Source: Clostridia bacterium (lineage in GTDB: Bacteria > Bacillota > Clostridia > Oscillospirales > Acutalibacteraceae). From it: a stretch of DNA of 20,139 bases. Below the pieces are notes generated by a model that ran no database searches, was not told where the DNA came from, and was given only the letters and a program-made list of their open reading frames with translations. The stretch covers positions 1-20,139 of the forward strand of contig CAAFVV010000023.1 in the NCBI GenBank assembly GCA_900766585.1, written 5' to 3'. Shown one piece after another: positions 5,879-14,310 of this stretch. The translations under genes and the position numbers were made by a program. The first letter of the stretch is position 1; every line of letters begins with the position of its first letter.

Positions 5879-7591
5879 ATGAACGAGGCGAAACGGCCGT
5901 GGCTTCCCTTTTACGGGGACACGCCCTCGACGCTTGACTATCCGCAGGAGAGTATGTATGAGCTGCTCGCCCGTTCGGCGGCGGCACACGCCGGAGAACC
6001 GGCGCTCGGCTTTATGGGGCGGCATATTGCCTATGCCCGCCTGCTGCGGGATACGGAGCGTGTGGCGGCGGCACTGACGGCGGCGGGAATCGGGCGCGGC
6101 GACGCGGTCACGATCTGTATGCCCAACTGCCCGCAGGCGGTCATGCTGTTTTATGCGGTCAACCGCATCGGCGCGGTGGCGAATATGGTGCATCCGCTGT
6201 CGGCGCCGGAGGAGATCGCATTTTACGTGCGGGACGCCGGAAGCAGGTTGATCGCCACGCTGGATCTGTTTGCGCATAAGCTGGACGAGACGGGGGACAA
6301 GCTGCCTGCGGATGTCACTATCGTGGTGGCGGCGCTTGCCGATGAAATGACGCTGCCGATGGCGGCGGCGTATCGTCTGACGCAGAAAAAGCCCGACCCC
6401 TGTCTCCGTCCGCACAGCAATTGGCGGGAGTTTTTGCGCGCCGGAAATGCGGCGGCGCTGCCCGCCCCGGTGCGGCGGGCGCCGGACGAGCCTGCCGTGA
6501 TCCTGTACAGCGGCGGCACGACCGGCACAAGCAAGGGAATTTTGCTCTCCGACCGGAATTTCAACGCCTGCGCCCTCCAGACGCTCGCCATGAGCGGCTT
6601 TTGGGAGCGAAAAAATTTCAGCGGCCTGAAAATGCTGGCGGTGCTGCCGATCTTTCACGGCTTCGGGCTGTGCATCTGCATCCATATGTCGCTGATCAAG
6701 GGGCTGGAATGTCTGCTGCTGCCCCGCTTTTCGCTGAAAAGCTACACAAGCATCCTGCGGCGGCAGAAGCCGAATTTCATTGTCGGCGTGCCGACGCTTT
6801 ACGAGGCGCTGCTGCGCTGTGATAAGCTGGCGCATACCGACCTCTCCTTTCTGTGCGGCGTGTTCAGTGGCGGCGATACGCTGTCGGTTGAACTGAAGCG
6901 GCGCACGGATGCCTTTTTGGCGGCGCACGGTTCACCCGTGCCGGTGCGGGAGGGCTACGGCACGACCGAGTGTGTGACCGCCTCCTGCCTGACGCCGTTA
7001 AACGGCTACCGGGAGGGGAGCATCGGTATCCCGTTTCCGGATACGCTGTATACGATCGTGCGCCCCGGCACGGACGAGCCTCTGCCCGCGGGGGAAGAGG
7101 GCGAGATCTGCCTTTGCGGTCCGTCGGTCATGCTGGGCTACAACCACAATCCGCAGGAGACGGCGCAGTCGCTGCATGTGCATGCGGACGGCTATACCTG
7201 GCTGCACACCGGCGATCTCGGCAAAATGGACGCCGACGGCTTTGTGTATTTTCATCAGCGGCTCAAGCGGCTGATCGTCACCTCCGGCTATAACGTTTAT
7301 CCATCGCAGGTGGAAAACGTTCTCGAGGCTCACCCCGCCGTGGCACAGAGCTGCGTGATCGGGGTGCCCGACGCCTATAAAATGCACCGGATCAAGGCGT
7401 TTGTCGTGCTGCGCAAGGGCTTTTCACCCGATGAAGCGCTGAAAAAGAGCCTTGCCGAGCATTGCCGGCTGCGGCTGGCGCGGTATGCGTGGCCCGCCGA
7501 GTGGGCATTCCGGGAGGAGCTGCCGAAAACGCTGGTCGGCAAGGTGGCGTACCGTCAGCTGGAGGAGGAAGAGGAGGCGAAGCAGGCATGA
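5879..7591 (+). CDS. AMP-forming acyl ligase (long-chain fatty-acid-CoA ligase-like)
   Basis: 570-residue member of the ANL (acyl-CoA synthetase/NRPS adenylation/luciferase) superfamily, which activates a carboxylate with ATP and usually transfers it to CoA. Motifs visible are YSGGTTGTSKG (210-220, phosphate loop), GYGTTE (359-364), HTGDLG (443-448; Asp446 binds ribose), KRLIVTSGYNVYPSQVE (hinge and A8) and the C-terminal catalytic lysine Lys555 in KTLVGKVAYRQL. The overall pattern is closest to long-chain acyl ligases, but the substrate cannot be read from the sequence. ATG 5879 is set by GAGGAG at 5867-5872. Its stop overlaps the next start by four bases (ATGA). An acyl-ACP thioesterase farther down the operon could supply free fatty acid; this is inference. 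Confidence 0.9.
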   Translation: MNEAKRPWLPFYGDTPSTLDYPQESMYELLARSAAAHAGEPALGFMGRHIAYARLLRDTERVAAALTAAGIGRGDAVTICMPNCPQAVMLFYAVNRIGAVANMVHPLSAPEEIAFYVRDAGSRLIATLDLFAHKLDETGDKLPADVTIVVAALADEMTLPMAAAYRLTQKKPDPCLRPHSNWREFLRAGNAAALPAPVRRAPDEPAVILYSGGTTGTSKGILLSDRNFNACALQTLAMSGFWERKNFSGLKMLAVLPIFHGFGLCICIHMSLIKGLECLLLPRFSLKSYTSILRRQKPNFIVGVPTLYEALLRCDKLAHTDLSFLCGVFSGGDTLSVELKRRTDAFLAAHGSPVPVREGYGTTECVTASCLTPLNGYREGSIGIPFPDTLYTIVRPGTDEPLPAGEEGEICLCGPSVMLGYNHNPQETAQSLHVHADGYTWLHTGDLGKMDADGFVYFHQRLKRLIVTSGYNVYPSQVENVLEAHPAVAQSCVIGVPDAYKMHRIKAFVVLRKGFSPDEALKKSLAEHCRLRLARYAWPAEWAFREELPKTLVGKVAYRQLEEEEEAKQA

Positions 7592-8421
7592 AGCTGCCGA
7601 AAACACAGGCGCTGACCGCACATGCCGACGGCGCGCTCGTTTACTATACCTTTCCCGCGCTCGAAGCGGTGCCCGGTGTGCGCCACGCCTTTTCCACCCG
7701 TTTGGGCGGGGTCAGCGCCCCACCGTTTGACAGCATGAACCTGAGCTTTACGCGGGGCGACGACGAAGCGGCGGTGCGGGAGAATTTTCGCCGGTTTTTC
7801 GCCGTGATCGGCGCCGCTCCCGAACAGGGCGTGATCTCCGCCCAGACCCACACCGCCAACGTGCGCGCCGTCGGGCGCGCCGACTGCGGGAGCGGGGTCA
7901 CGCGCCCGCGGACGTATACCGATGTGGACGGGCTGATGACCGATGAGGCGGGCGTGGTGCTCTGCACCCAGTACGCCGACTGCGTGCCGCTGTTATTTGC
8001 CGATCCGGTCAGGCGGGTGGTCGCTACCGCCCATTCCGGCTGGCGCGGCACGGCGCAGCGCATCGGCGCGGTGACGGTGGAGCGGATGTGCGCGGTTTAC
8101 GGCTGCCGCCCTGCGGATATCCGCGCCGCGGTCGGACCCTCGATCGGCCCCTGCTGCTTTGAGGTGGATGACCCGGTGATCGCCGCCTTTTCCGCCATGG
8201 CGGAATGGGACGACACCTGTATAACGCCCACGCGGGCGGGACACGGCAGGATCAACCTCTGGGAGATCAACCGCCGCATCCTGCTTGCGGCGGGGATATT
8301 GCCCGCGCACCTGACCGTGACGGATCTGTGTACGCAGTGTCACCCCGACCTGTTCTGGTCGCACCGCGTCTGCGGATCGACCCGCGGCAGTCTTGCCGCC
8401 TGCATCATGCTGGCGGAATAA
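7588..8421 (+). CDS. pgeF: PgeF/YfiH-family enzyme (laccase-domain, purine nucleoside phosphorylase)
   Basis: 277-residue protein of the family long mislabelled polyphenol oxidase or laccase. Members act as zinc-dependent purine nucleoside phosphorylase/adenosine deaminase, and E. coli PgeF (YfiH) helps remove wrong amino acids from peptidoglycan precursors. The expected zinc ligands are visible as His88 (SAQTHTANV), Cys132 (QYADCVPLL) and His149 (ATAHSGWRGT). Other family blocks are VRHAFSTRLGGVS, VDGLMTD, GPSIGPCCFEVD and the C-terminal CTQCHPDLFWSHRV. The start overlaps the ligase stop as ATGA with AGGAGG upstream, indicating translational coupling. A 51-base gap then leads to rpiB. The symbol reflects family membership; whether it edits peptidoglycan here is not shown. 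Confidence 0.9.
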   Translation: MKLPKTQALTAHADGALVYYTFPALEAVPGVRHAFSTRLGGVSAPPFDSMNLSFTRGDDEAAVRENFRRFFAVIGAAPEQGVISAQTHTANVRAVGRADCGSGVTRPRTYTDVDGLMTDEAGVVLCTQYADCVPLLFADPVRRVVATAHSGWRGTAQRIGAVTVERMCAVYGCRPADIRAAVGPSIGPCCFEVDDPVIAAFSAMAEWDDTCITPTRAGHGRINLWEINRRILLAAGILPAHLTVTDLCTQCHPDLFWSHRVCGSTRGSLAACIMLAE

Positions 8422-8472
8422 CCACGTGAATACCCGTGCCGGACGGCGCGGAAACCATAGGAGGAATCTATT

Positions 8473-8922
8473 GTGATTGCATTGGCATCGGATCATGCGG
8501 CTTTGGAAATGAAGGCCGCCGTAAAGGAGCTTCTGGACGAAATGGGGCTTTCCTATCGTGACTTCGGCACCGATACGGAGAAAAGCTGCGACTATCCCGT
8601 GTTCGGCGCGCGTGCGGCGCATGCGGTTGCGTCGGGCGAGTGTGACCGCGGCATTGTCATCTGCGGAACGGGCATCGGCATGATGCTGGCTGCCAATAAG
8701 GTGGACGGCATCCGCTGTGTGGTGTGCAGTGAGCCGTATTCGGCGGAGATGTCGCGCCGCCATAATGATGCGAATATGCTGGCGTTCGGTGCGCGTGTCG
8801 TCGGCGTGGAGCTGGCGAAAATGATCGTGCGTACCTGGCTGACGACGCCGTTTGAGGGTGGCCGCCATCAGCGGCGGGTGGACATGCTGTCTGCGCTTGA
8901 GCGGGGTGAAGCACTTGAGTGA
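8473..8922 (+). CDS. rpiB: Ribose-5-phosphate isomerase B
   Basis: 149-residue RpiB/LacAB-family sugar-phosphate isomerase that interconverts ribose 5-phosphate and ribulose 5-phosphate in the pentose phosphate pathway. The sequence shows IALASDHAA (Asp7, His8), DYPVFG, VICGTGIGM with catalytic Cys64, RCVVCSEPYSAEMSRRHNDANMLAFG split across residues 81-106 (His97, Asn98) and EGGRHQRRVDML (128-139). Length is typical. The start is GTG 8473 with AGGAGG at 8459-8464. With the transketolase genes upstream, two steps of the non-oxidative pentose phosphate pathway lie within 6 kb, though in separate transcripts. Some RpiB-like proteins act on allose or galactose phosphates, so substrate is family-level only. 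Confidence 0.93.
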   Translation: MIALASDHAALEMKAAVKELLDEMGLSYRDFGTDTEKSCDYPVFGARAAHAVASGECDRGIVICGTGIGMMLAANKVDGIRCVVCSEPYSAEMSRRHNDANMLAFGARVVGVELAKMIVRTWLTTPFEGGRHQRRVDMLSALERGEALE

Positions 8923-9724
8923 GCCGTTTCGCGCCAATTACCACGCGCATACCTACCGCTGCCGCCATGCCGGCGGCACGGAGGAGGACTATATCCGCGC
9001 CGCCCTGGAGAGCGGCTTTTCCGTGTTAGGCTTTTCCGATCACACGCCGTGGCCGTATGCGGGCGACTATGTCTCTCCGGTACGCATGCTTCCCGCGCAG
9101 CTTGAGGATTATGTGCAGACGGTGCGGGAGCTTGCGGCGCGCTATGCCGACCGGATCCGCATCCTGTGCGGATTGGAATGCGAATATTATCCCGACCGGA
9201 TCGGCTGGCTCAAAGAGCAGGCGGAGCGGTTTTCGCTCGACTATCTTCTCCTCGGTCACCACTTTTCCGCCAGGGGGCAGGAGACGCTCTATTTCGGCGG
9301 CTGCCGCGAGGAGGCGGACGTGCGGCAGTATGTCCGCGAGGTGACGGCGGGGCTGGAGACCGGACTGTATGCCTATCTTGCGCATCCCGATGTGGTGCTG
9401 CAGCGCTTTCGTGAGTGGACGCCGGGCCTGGCCGATGCGATGCGGGAGCTTTGCCGTGCCGCCAATGCTCTGCGAATTCCGCTGGAATATAATCTGCTCG
9501 GGCTGATCTACAGCCGCCGGCCGGATCACGCGGGACAGCTCGGCTACCCCTGCCGCCGCTTCTGGGAGCTGGCGGCGGAGGAGGGCGTCACGGCGATCGT
9601 CGGCGTGGACGCCCACCAGACGGAACATATGCGGCAGGCGGCGGAATATGACGCCGCGCGCGCTTACTTAAGCGGACTGGGGATCCGCCTGACGGATACC
9701 TTGCCGCTGAGGAGACCGGTATGA
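8906..9724 (+). CDS. PHP-domain phosphatase (HisJ histidinol-phosphatase-like)
   Basis: Metal-dependent phosphoesterase of the PHP family, close to HisK/HisJ-type histidinol phosphatases. With a GTG start it has 272 residues. The metal-binding motifs appear in order: NYHAHTYRCRHA (His13, His15, His21), GFSDHTPWP (Asp45, His46), GLECEYYP (Glu91), LLGHHF (His118, His119), YLAHPD (His160) and VGVDAH (Asp235, His237). It overlaps the end of rpiB. Two starts are possible: GTG 8906, or TTG 8915, which has the better ribosome binding site (GGGGTGA, five bases upstream). I list the longer form; all motifs are in both. No other histidine-biosynthesis gene is visible here, so the substrate may differ. 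Its stop overlaps the thioesterase start (ATGA). Confidence 0.88.
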   Translation: MKHLSEPFRANYHAHTYRCRHAGGTEEDYIRAALESGFSVLGFSDHTPWPYAGDYVSPVRMLPAQLEDYVQTVRELAARYADRIRILCGLECEYYPDRIGWLKEQAERFSLDYLLLGHHFSARGQETLYFGGCREEADVRQYVREVTAGLETGLYAYLAHPDVVLQRFREWTPGLADAMRELCRAANALRIPLEYNLLGLIYSRRPDHAGQLGYPCRRFWELAAEEGVTAIVGVDAHQTEHMRQAAEYDAARAYLSGLGIRLTDTLPLRRPV

Positions 9725-10473
9725 AAGAGACATTGAGCTTTACGCATCGCCTGCATATGGGGGATGTCGATCTGACCGGACAGCTGTCTGTGCCGGGGCT
9801 TGCGGAGCTGTTTCAGGAGCTGGCGGCGGATCACAGCCGGGAGCTGGGCGCCGACCACGACCGGCTGCTGGACAACAGTCACGCCTACTGGGTGGTGGCA
9901 CGGATCCGTATGCGGCTGTGCGGCGGCGCGGGCTTCGGCGTCACCGTGACGGCGACGACGTGGCCGCTGCGGCCGGAGCGGGTGCGGTTTGACCGCGAAA
10001 TGACTGTGGTGACAGAGGAGGGGCGGCAGATTGCCGCTGTGTCATCGGAGTGGTGTGCGCTGGATGCCGACACCCACCAGATCCGGCGGGCGGATTCCGT
10101 CTGCTTTCCGCTGGATCTGCCGTTTCGTGAGGAGCGGGCGGGCGCGGGAGAGCGGGTGCGGCTTGCCCGTTCGGCTGACGGGATGGAAGCCTGCTTTTCC
10201 CATACCGTGCGGTATACGGATCTGGATATGAACTGTCACACCAATAACGTGACTTATACAAGGCTTGCCATGGACACGTTTTCCGCAGAGGAGCTTAAAC
10301 GGCAGCCGGTCACGCAGTTTGAGATCACTTTTCTGAAGGAGAGCTATGAGGGCGATACGCTGACGCTTTGGCGCAAGCCGGGGGAGAACGGCGTGTATAT
10401 TATCGGTATAAACAACCGGGACGGCAGTGCAGTCTTTTCCGCTTTTGCGGGGACGGCGCCGGTGACCGGATAA
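9721..10473 (+). CDS. Acyl-ACP thioesterase
   Basis: 250-residue double hot-dog thioesterase of the FatA/FatB family (PF01643 type), which releases free fatty acid from acyl carrier protein. The first hot-dog has LAELFQELAADHSRELG and YWVVARIRMRL; the second has RYTDLDMNCHTNNVTYTRLAMD. The plant FatB catalytic set Asp-x-Asn-x-His plus a Glu 34 residues after the His is reproduced exactly as Asp169, Asn171, His173 and Glu207 (FLKESYEGD). The start overlaps the PHP gene stop by four bases. Bacterial members are common in Clostridia, where their product and purpose are mostly unsettled. An acyl ligase earlier in the same operon is a possible partner. Confidence 0.92.
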   Translation: MKETLSFTHRLHMGDVDLTGQLSVPGLAELFQELAADHSRELGADHDRLLDNSHAYWVVARIRMRLCGGAGFGVTVTATTWPLRPERVRFDREMTVVTEEGRQIAAVSSEWCALDADTHQIRRADSVCFPLDLPFREERAGAGERVRLARSADGMEACFSHTVRYTDLDMNCHTNNVTYTRLAMDTFSAEELKRQPVTQFEITFLKESYEGDTLTLWRKPGENGVYIIGINNRDGSAVFSAFAGTAPVTG

Positions 10474-10487
10474 TAGGGGGAATACCT

Positions 10488-11360
10488 GTGAAAATTTCAG
10501 CCAGCAGCTACAGCTTTGATCAGAAACTGAGAACCGGCGAGCTGACGCAGCTCGACTGCATCAAAAAAGCCAAAGAAATGGGCTTTGATGCGATCGAGCT
10601 GGTGGGTTTGGCCACGCCTGAGGGCATGTCCTGCGAGGAGTATGCCGACCGTTTGCGGGAGGAATGTGAGCGGGAGATGCTGCCTGTTTCCAACTACACC
10701 GTTTCCGCCGATTTCTTAGGCGGCAGCGGCGGCGATCTGGATGCCGAGGTGGAGCGCGTCTGCCGCGAGGTGGACATAGCGGTGCGGCTCGGCGCCGTGA
10801 GCATGCGGCACGATGCCGGATGGGGACTTCCGGCGGGCAGCCCATCCTATTGGGGCTTTGCGGATGCGCTGCCCCGCATGGCGGAGGGCTGCCGCCGCGT
10901 GACGGAATACGCCGCCAAGCGCGGCGTGCGCACCATGTGCGAGAACCACGGGCTGTTTGCGCAGGATTCCGAGAGGGTCGAGCAGCTTGTCCGTGCGGTC
11001 GGATATGAAAATTTCGGACTGCTTGCGGACATGGGCAATTTCCTCTGCGCAGACGAATCGCCCGCCAAGGCGTTCGGACGGATCGCGTCCTACGTGCGGT
11101 ATGTCCATGCCAAGGACTTTATTGTACGCGACGGCGAGCGTCCCGACCCGGGCGAGGGCTTTTTCCAGACCCGCGCGGGCAACCGCCTGCGCGGCACTAT
11201 CGTCGGCCACGGCGATGTGCCGGTTAAGCCTTGCCTGTCCGTACTTAAGCGCGCCGGTTTTGACGGTTATGTGGCGCTGGAATTTGAGGGGCCCGAGGAT
11301 GCCTATACGGCGCTGCGCATCGGGCTTGCCAATCTGCGCCGGTATATCGCGGAGCTGTAA
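10488..11360 (+). CDS. TIM-barrel sugar phosphate isomerase/epimerase
   Basis: 290-residue protein of the xylose-isomerase-like TIM-barrel family (COG1082; AP-endonuclease family 2 fold). It opens with a typical first strand (KISASSYSFDQ) and has KAKEMGFDAIELVG. Likely metal ligands are Glu152 (MCENHGLFAQ), Asp181 (LLADMGNFL), His207 (VRYVHAKDF) and Glu265 or Glu267 (VALEFEG); GHGDVP (240-245) is also characteristic. The substrate cannot be told. Start is GTG 10488 with GGGGGAA upstream; ATG codons farther upstream lie within the thioesterase gene in another frame. It is 14 bases after the thioesterase and 37 before the alpha-mannosidase, so a role in handling a sugar released from glycans is plausible but inferred. 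Confidence 0.88.
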   Translation: MKISASSYSFDQKLRTGELTQLDCIKKAKEMGFDAIELVGLATPEGMSCEEYADRLREECEREMLPVSNYTVSADFLGGSGGDLDAEVERVCREVDIAVRLGAVSMRHDAGWGLPAGSPSYWGFADALPRMAEGCRRVTEYAAKRGVRTMCENHGLFAQDSERVEQLVRAVGYENFGLLADMGNFLCADESPAKAFGRIASYVRYVHAKDFIVRDGERPDPGEGFFQTRAGNRLRGTIVGHGDVPVKPCLSVLKRAGFDGYVALEFEGPEDAYTALRIGLANLRRYIAEL

Positions 11361-11397
11361 AGCCGATACAGGCATACACAAATAAGGAGGACGATTC

Positions 11398-14250
11398 ATG
11401 CAAACACTGGAAAGCCGTTTTCGCGGCATCTGCCGAAAGGTCGAGGGCTATCGGCAGGTGTCCGGTTTTGACGCGACCTATGGCGATACTCATGAGGAGA
11501 CCAACCGCATCACGCCGGTTAATCCCTGGCACCGGCGGATTCTGTCTGAGCTGGACTTCTGCCTTCAGATGAAGGTACATGCCGGTACGGATGTGGAGGC
11601 ACCCGTTTCCGCGGCGCTGTCTGTGCTGGAGGAAGCGGTCAAAGCTGACGGCGTGATCACCGATGCCGCCTGCCAGCGGGCGGAGGACTGCCTGCTGCCG
11701 CTGGCAGAGGAGGCGCGCACCTATACGCTGCTGATGGTCGGCCATGCGCATCTGGACATGAACTGGATGTGGAGCTGGGACGAGACCGTGGCGGCGGTGG
11801 TCGCTACCTTCCGCACGATGCTGCGGCTGATGGAGGAGTACCCCGATTTCTACTTCTCGCAGTCCCAGGCGTCCACCTATCATCTGGTGGAGGAGTATGC
11901 CCCCGAGATGATGCCGGAAATTCAGAAGCGCATCGCCGAGGGACGCTGGGAGGTAACCGCATCCGCTTGGGTCGAGACGGACAAGAATATGCCGGACACC
12001 GAATCGCTTATCAACCATATTGTGTATACCAAACGGTATCTGGCAGAGCACTGGGGCGTGGATCCGGAGACGCTGGATATTGACTTTTCGCCGGACACGT
12101 TCGGTCACAGCGCCTTTCTGCCCGAGCTGAATAACCGCGGCGGCGTGAAATACTATTACCATTGCCGCGGACTTGCCGACACGGACAAGGTACTGTACCG
12201 CTGGCAGGCGCCGTCGGGCAGCGAAGTGCTGATATACCGCGAGCCGTACTGGTATAACAGCGGGATCACGCCCGCCCCCGCCGTCGGTCTACCCCGCATG
12301 GCAAAGCTGTGCGGCGGTCTGCGGACGGGCATGGCGGTCTACGGCGTGGGCGACCACGGCGGCGGACCGACCCGGCGCGATCTGAACAGCGCCCGCGAAA
12401 TGCAGGAGTGGCCGGTGTTCCCCGCTCTGCGGTTTTCCACGCTGCATGCGTATTTCGCGCAGGCGGAGACCGTGCGGGACCGGCTCCCGGTCGTGTCCCA
12501 TGAGCTAAACGGGATTTTTACCGGCTGCTATACGACCCAGAGCCGCATCAAAAAGGGCAATCGCCAGTCCGAAGCGGCACTTGTGCGGGCAGAGGGGCTG
12601 TCCGCGCTGGCGGCGCGCGAATGGGGAATGCCGTATGACGGCAAGGTGTTTGAAAAGGCGTGGCAAAAGACGCTGTTCACCCATTTCCACGACATATTGA
12701 CCGGCTCCTGCGTACAGGACAGCCGCGAATACGCGATGGGGCTGTATCAGGAGGTGCAGGCAGCGGCGGGACAGCGTTCGGCGCGTGTGCTGGAGCGTCT
12801 GGCGGCGCAGGTGGATACCTCGGCGCTGGCGGAAAATGAAGCGCCGTCGCCCCGCTCGGAGGGCGCAGGTGTCGGCTACGGATTGGGCATTCCCCACATT
12901 CCGACGCAGGAAAGCGGCACCGGCATGACCCGCATCTGGCATATCGTCAACACCACCGGTGTGGACCGTCACGAAAACGCGCTGCTGACCGTGTGGGACT
13001 GGCAGGGCGATCTCGGGCTGATGCAGATGACCGACGCGGCGGGCAATCCGCTGCGCTTTGCCCGTACATCGGGCTATCAGGGCTACTGGGCGCACCGCTT
13101 TTTCACCGTTTTAGTCACGGTTTCGGTGCCGGCGCACGGTTATACAACTGTTGTGCTGCGTGAGCGCGAGCCGGACGAAGTGACCTGCAGCTACTTATAC
13201 GGCAATCCCGGTGACCGCCACCATGCGCCCTTCCGTGACGTTGTGCTGGAAAACGACTATGTACGGGCGGTACTGGACTGCCGCAGCGGCGCGCTCTGCT
13301 CGGTCGTGGACAAGGCGACCGGGAAGGAGTGCCTGCGCCAAGGGGAGACCGCCGGCGCCTGTCTTGTGCAGACGCCGCACAACATACATGATGCCTGGGT
13401 GATCGACCGGTATTTAGATGTAGCGCCGCTCAGCGCACCGAAAAAGGTATCGCCGTTCGGCGGCGGAATGAAACATGGGGTGTCGGTGGAATATACGGTC
13501 GGCGATTCACGCGTTACAGTGGCGGTCAGTCTTGACAGCGAGGAGCGCTTCCTCCGCGTGCGGCTACATGCCGATTGGAACGAGCAGTCAGCGAACAAAG
13601 AGACCAAGCCGCTGTTGGTTTTCCGTCTGCCGCTTGCCGAGTCGACCGGACGCCTGCTCTGCGACGTGCCGGGCGGCGTGCTGTGGCGTCCCGATCAGGA
13701 GGAGGATGTGCCCTGCCTGCGGTATGCTGCGGCGGAGTGTGCCGACGGCCGCGCAGTTGCGCTGCTTGCTGACTGCAAGTACGGATACCGCCTGTCGCGC
13801 GGCGACCTGTACGTGTCGCTGATCCACGCGTCGCACAAGCCCGATCCCTATCCAGAGCGGGGGATTCATGAGATCAACCTCTGCATCCTACCGACGGCAG
13901 CCGAGGTAACAGCGCTGTCCGCCGTGGCGGAGACCTGCTTTGAGCCGCTGCAGTATGTGACCAACACGGCGCATCCCGGCACGCTGCCGACAGAGGACAG
14001 TCTGCTGCGTACCGAGGGGGACGGTGTGATCTTTTCCGGCGTCGCGCAGCGGGACGGCAAGCTCGCCGTGCGTATGGCGGAAGCGGCTGGCAGCGCGGCG
14101 GCGGTGACGGTTACGCTGAAAAGCGCCGTAAACAGCGCCTGCCTGGCTGATTGGCTCGGCAATCCGTTGCCCATCGCCGTCAAGACGGACGGAAACACCG
14201 TGTGCTTCACACTTCCGCCGTATATGCAGGCGGAGCTGCGGGCAGACTGA
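11398..14250 (+). CDS. GH38 alpha-mannosidase
   Basis: 950-residue glycoside hydrolase family 38 enzyme, a retaining zinc-dependent alpha-mannosidase. A helical N-terminal part (~1-110) precedes the catalytic domain: GHAHLDMNWMWSWDET (zinc ligands His118 and Asp120), DFSPDTFGHSAFLPEL with the nucleophile Asp233, YGVGDHGGGPTRRD, and THFHDILTGSC, where His431 matches the last zinc ligand. Beta-sandwich domains fill the rest (about 500-950). There is no signal peptide, so the enzyme is probably cytoplasmic and acts on imported oligosaccharides. The start has a strong AAGGAGG site. It is the last gene of the operon and is followed by a terminator. Substrate linkage (alpha-1,2, -1,3 or -1,6) cannot be read. 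Confidence 0.95.
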   Translation: MQTLESRFRGICRKVEGYRQVSGFDATYGDTHEETNRITPVNPWHRRILSELDFCLQMKVHAGTDVEAPVSAALSVLEEAVKADGVITDAACQRAEDCLLPLAEEARTYTLLMVGHAHLDMNWMWSWDETVAAVVATFRTMLRLMEEYPDFYFSQSQASTYHLVEEYAPEMMPEIQKRIAEGRWEVTASAWVETDKNMPDTESLINHIVYTKRYLAEHWGVDPETLDIDFSPDTFGHSAFLPELNNRGGVKYYYHCRGLADTDKVLYRWQAPSGSEVLIYREPYWYNSGITPAPAVGLPRMAKLCGGLRTGMAVYGVGDHGGGPTRRDLNSAREMQEWPVFPALRFSTLHAYFAQAETVRDRLPVVSHELNGIFTGCYTTQSRIKKGNRQSEAALVRAEGLSALAAREWGMPYDGKVFEKAWQKTLFTHFHDILTGSCVQDSREYAMGLYQEVQAAAGQRSARVLERLAAQVDTSALAENEAPSPRSEGAGVGYGLGIPHIPTQESGTGMTRIWHIVNTTGVDRHENALLTVWDWQGDLGLMQMTDAAGNPLRFARTSGYQGYWAHRFFTVLVTVSVPAHGYTTVVLREREPDEVTCSYLYGNPGDRHHAPFRDVVLENDYVRAVLDCRSGALCSVVDKATGKECLRQGETAGACLVQTPHNIHDAWVIDRYLDVAPLSAPKKVSPFGGGMKHGVSVEYTVGDSRVTVAVSLDSEERFLRVRLHADWNEQSANKETKPLLVFRLPLAESTGRLLCDVPGGVLWRPDQEEDVPCLRYAAAECADGRAVALLADCKYGYRLSRGDLYVSLIHASHKPDPYPERGIHEINLCILPTAAEVTALSAVAETCFEPLQYVTNTAHPGTLPTEDSLLRTEGDGVIFSGVAQRDGKLAVRMAEAAGSAAAVTVTLKSAVNSACLADWLGNPLPIAVKTDGNTVCFTLPPYMQAELRAD

Positions 14251-14266
14251 GCAGAGAAACGGATGA

Positions 14267-14303
14267 AAACGGCGGACGGATCCTTTTGATCCGCCCGCCG
14301 TTT
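14267..14303. terminator. Bidirectional terminator between convergent genes
   Basis: A 16-bp stem (AAACGGCGGACGGATC with one A-C mismatch) and a five-base loop, flanked by T-rich sequence on the plus side and TTTTC on the minus side. It closes the eight-gene operon and can also serve the convergent 72-aa gene. Confidence 0.85.
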
Positions 14304-14310
14304 CGCGCGT

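Noticed and set aside
5777..6928. A 383-codon minus-strand frame opposite the ligase, and similar long ones at 2705-3832, 11245-12162 and 16964-17833
   Set aside because: All have shadow-like composition and lie opposite genes with clear catalytic motifs.
7588..8421. Polyphenol oxidase or multicopper laccase
   Set aside because: There are no multicopper oxidase copper motifs; the His/Cys/His zinc ligands and family blocks place it in the PgeF/YfiH family.
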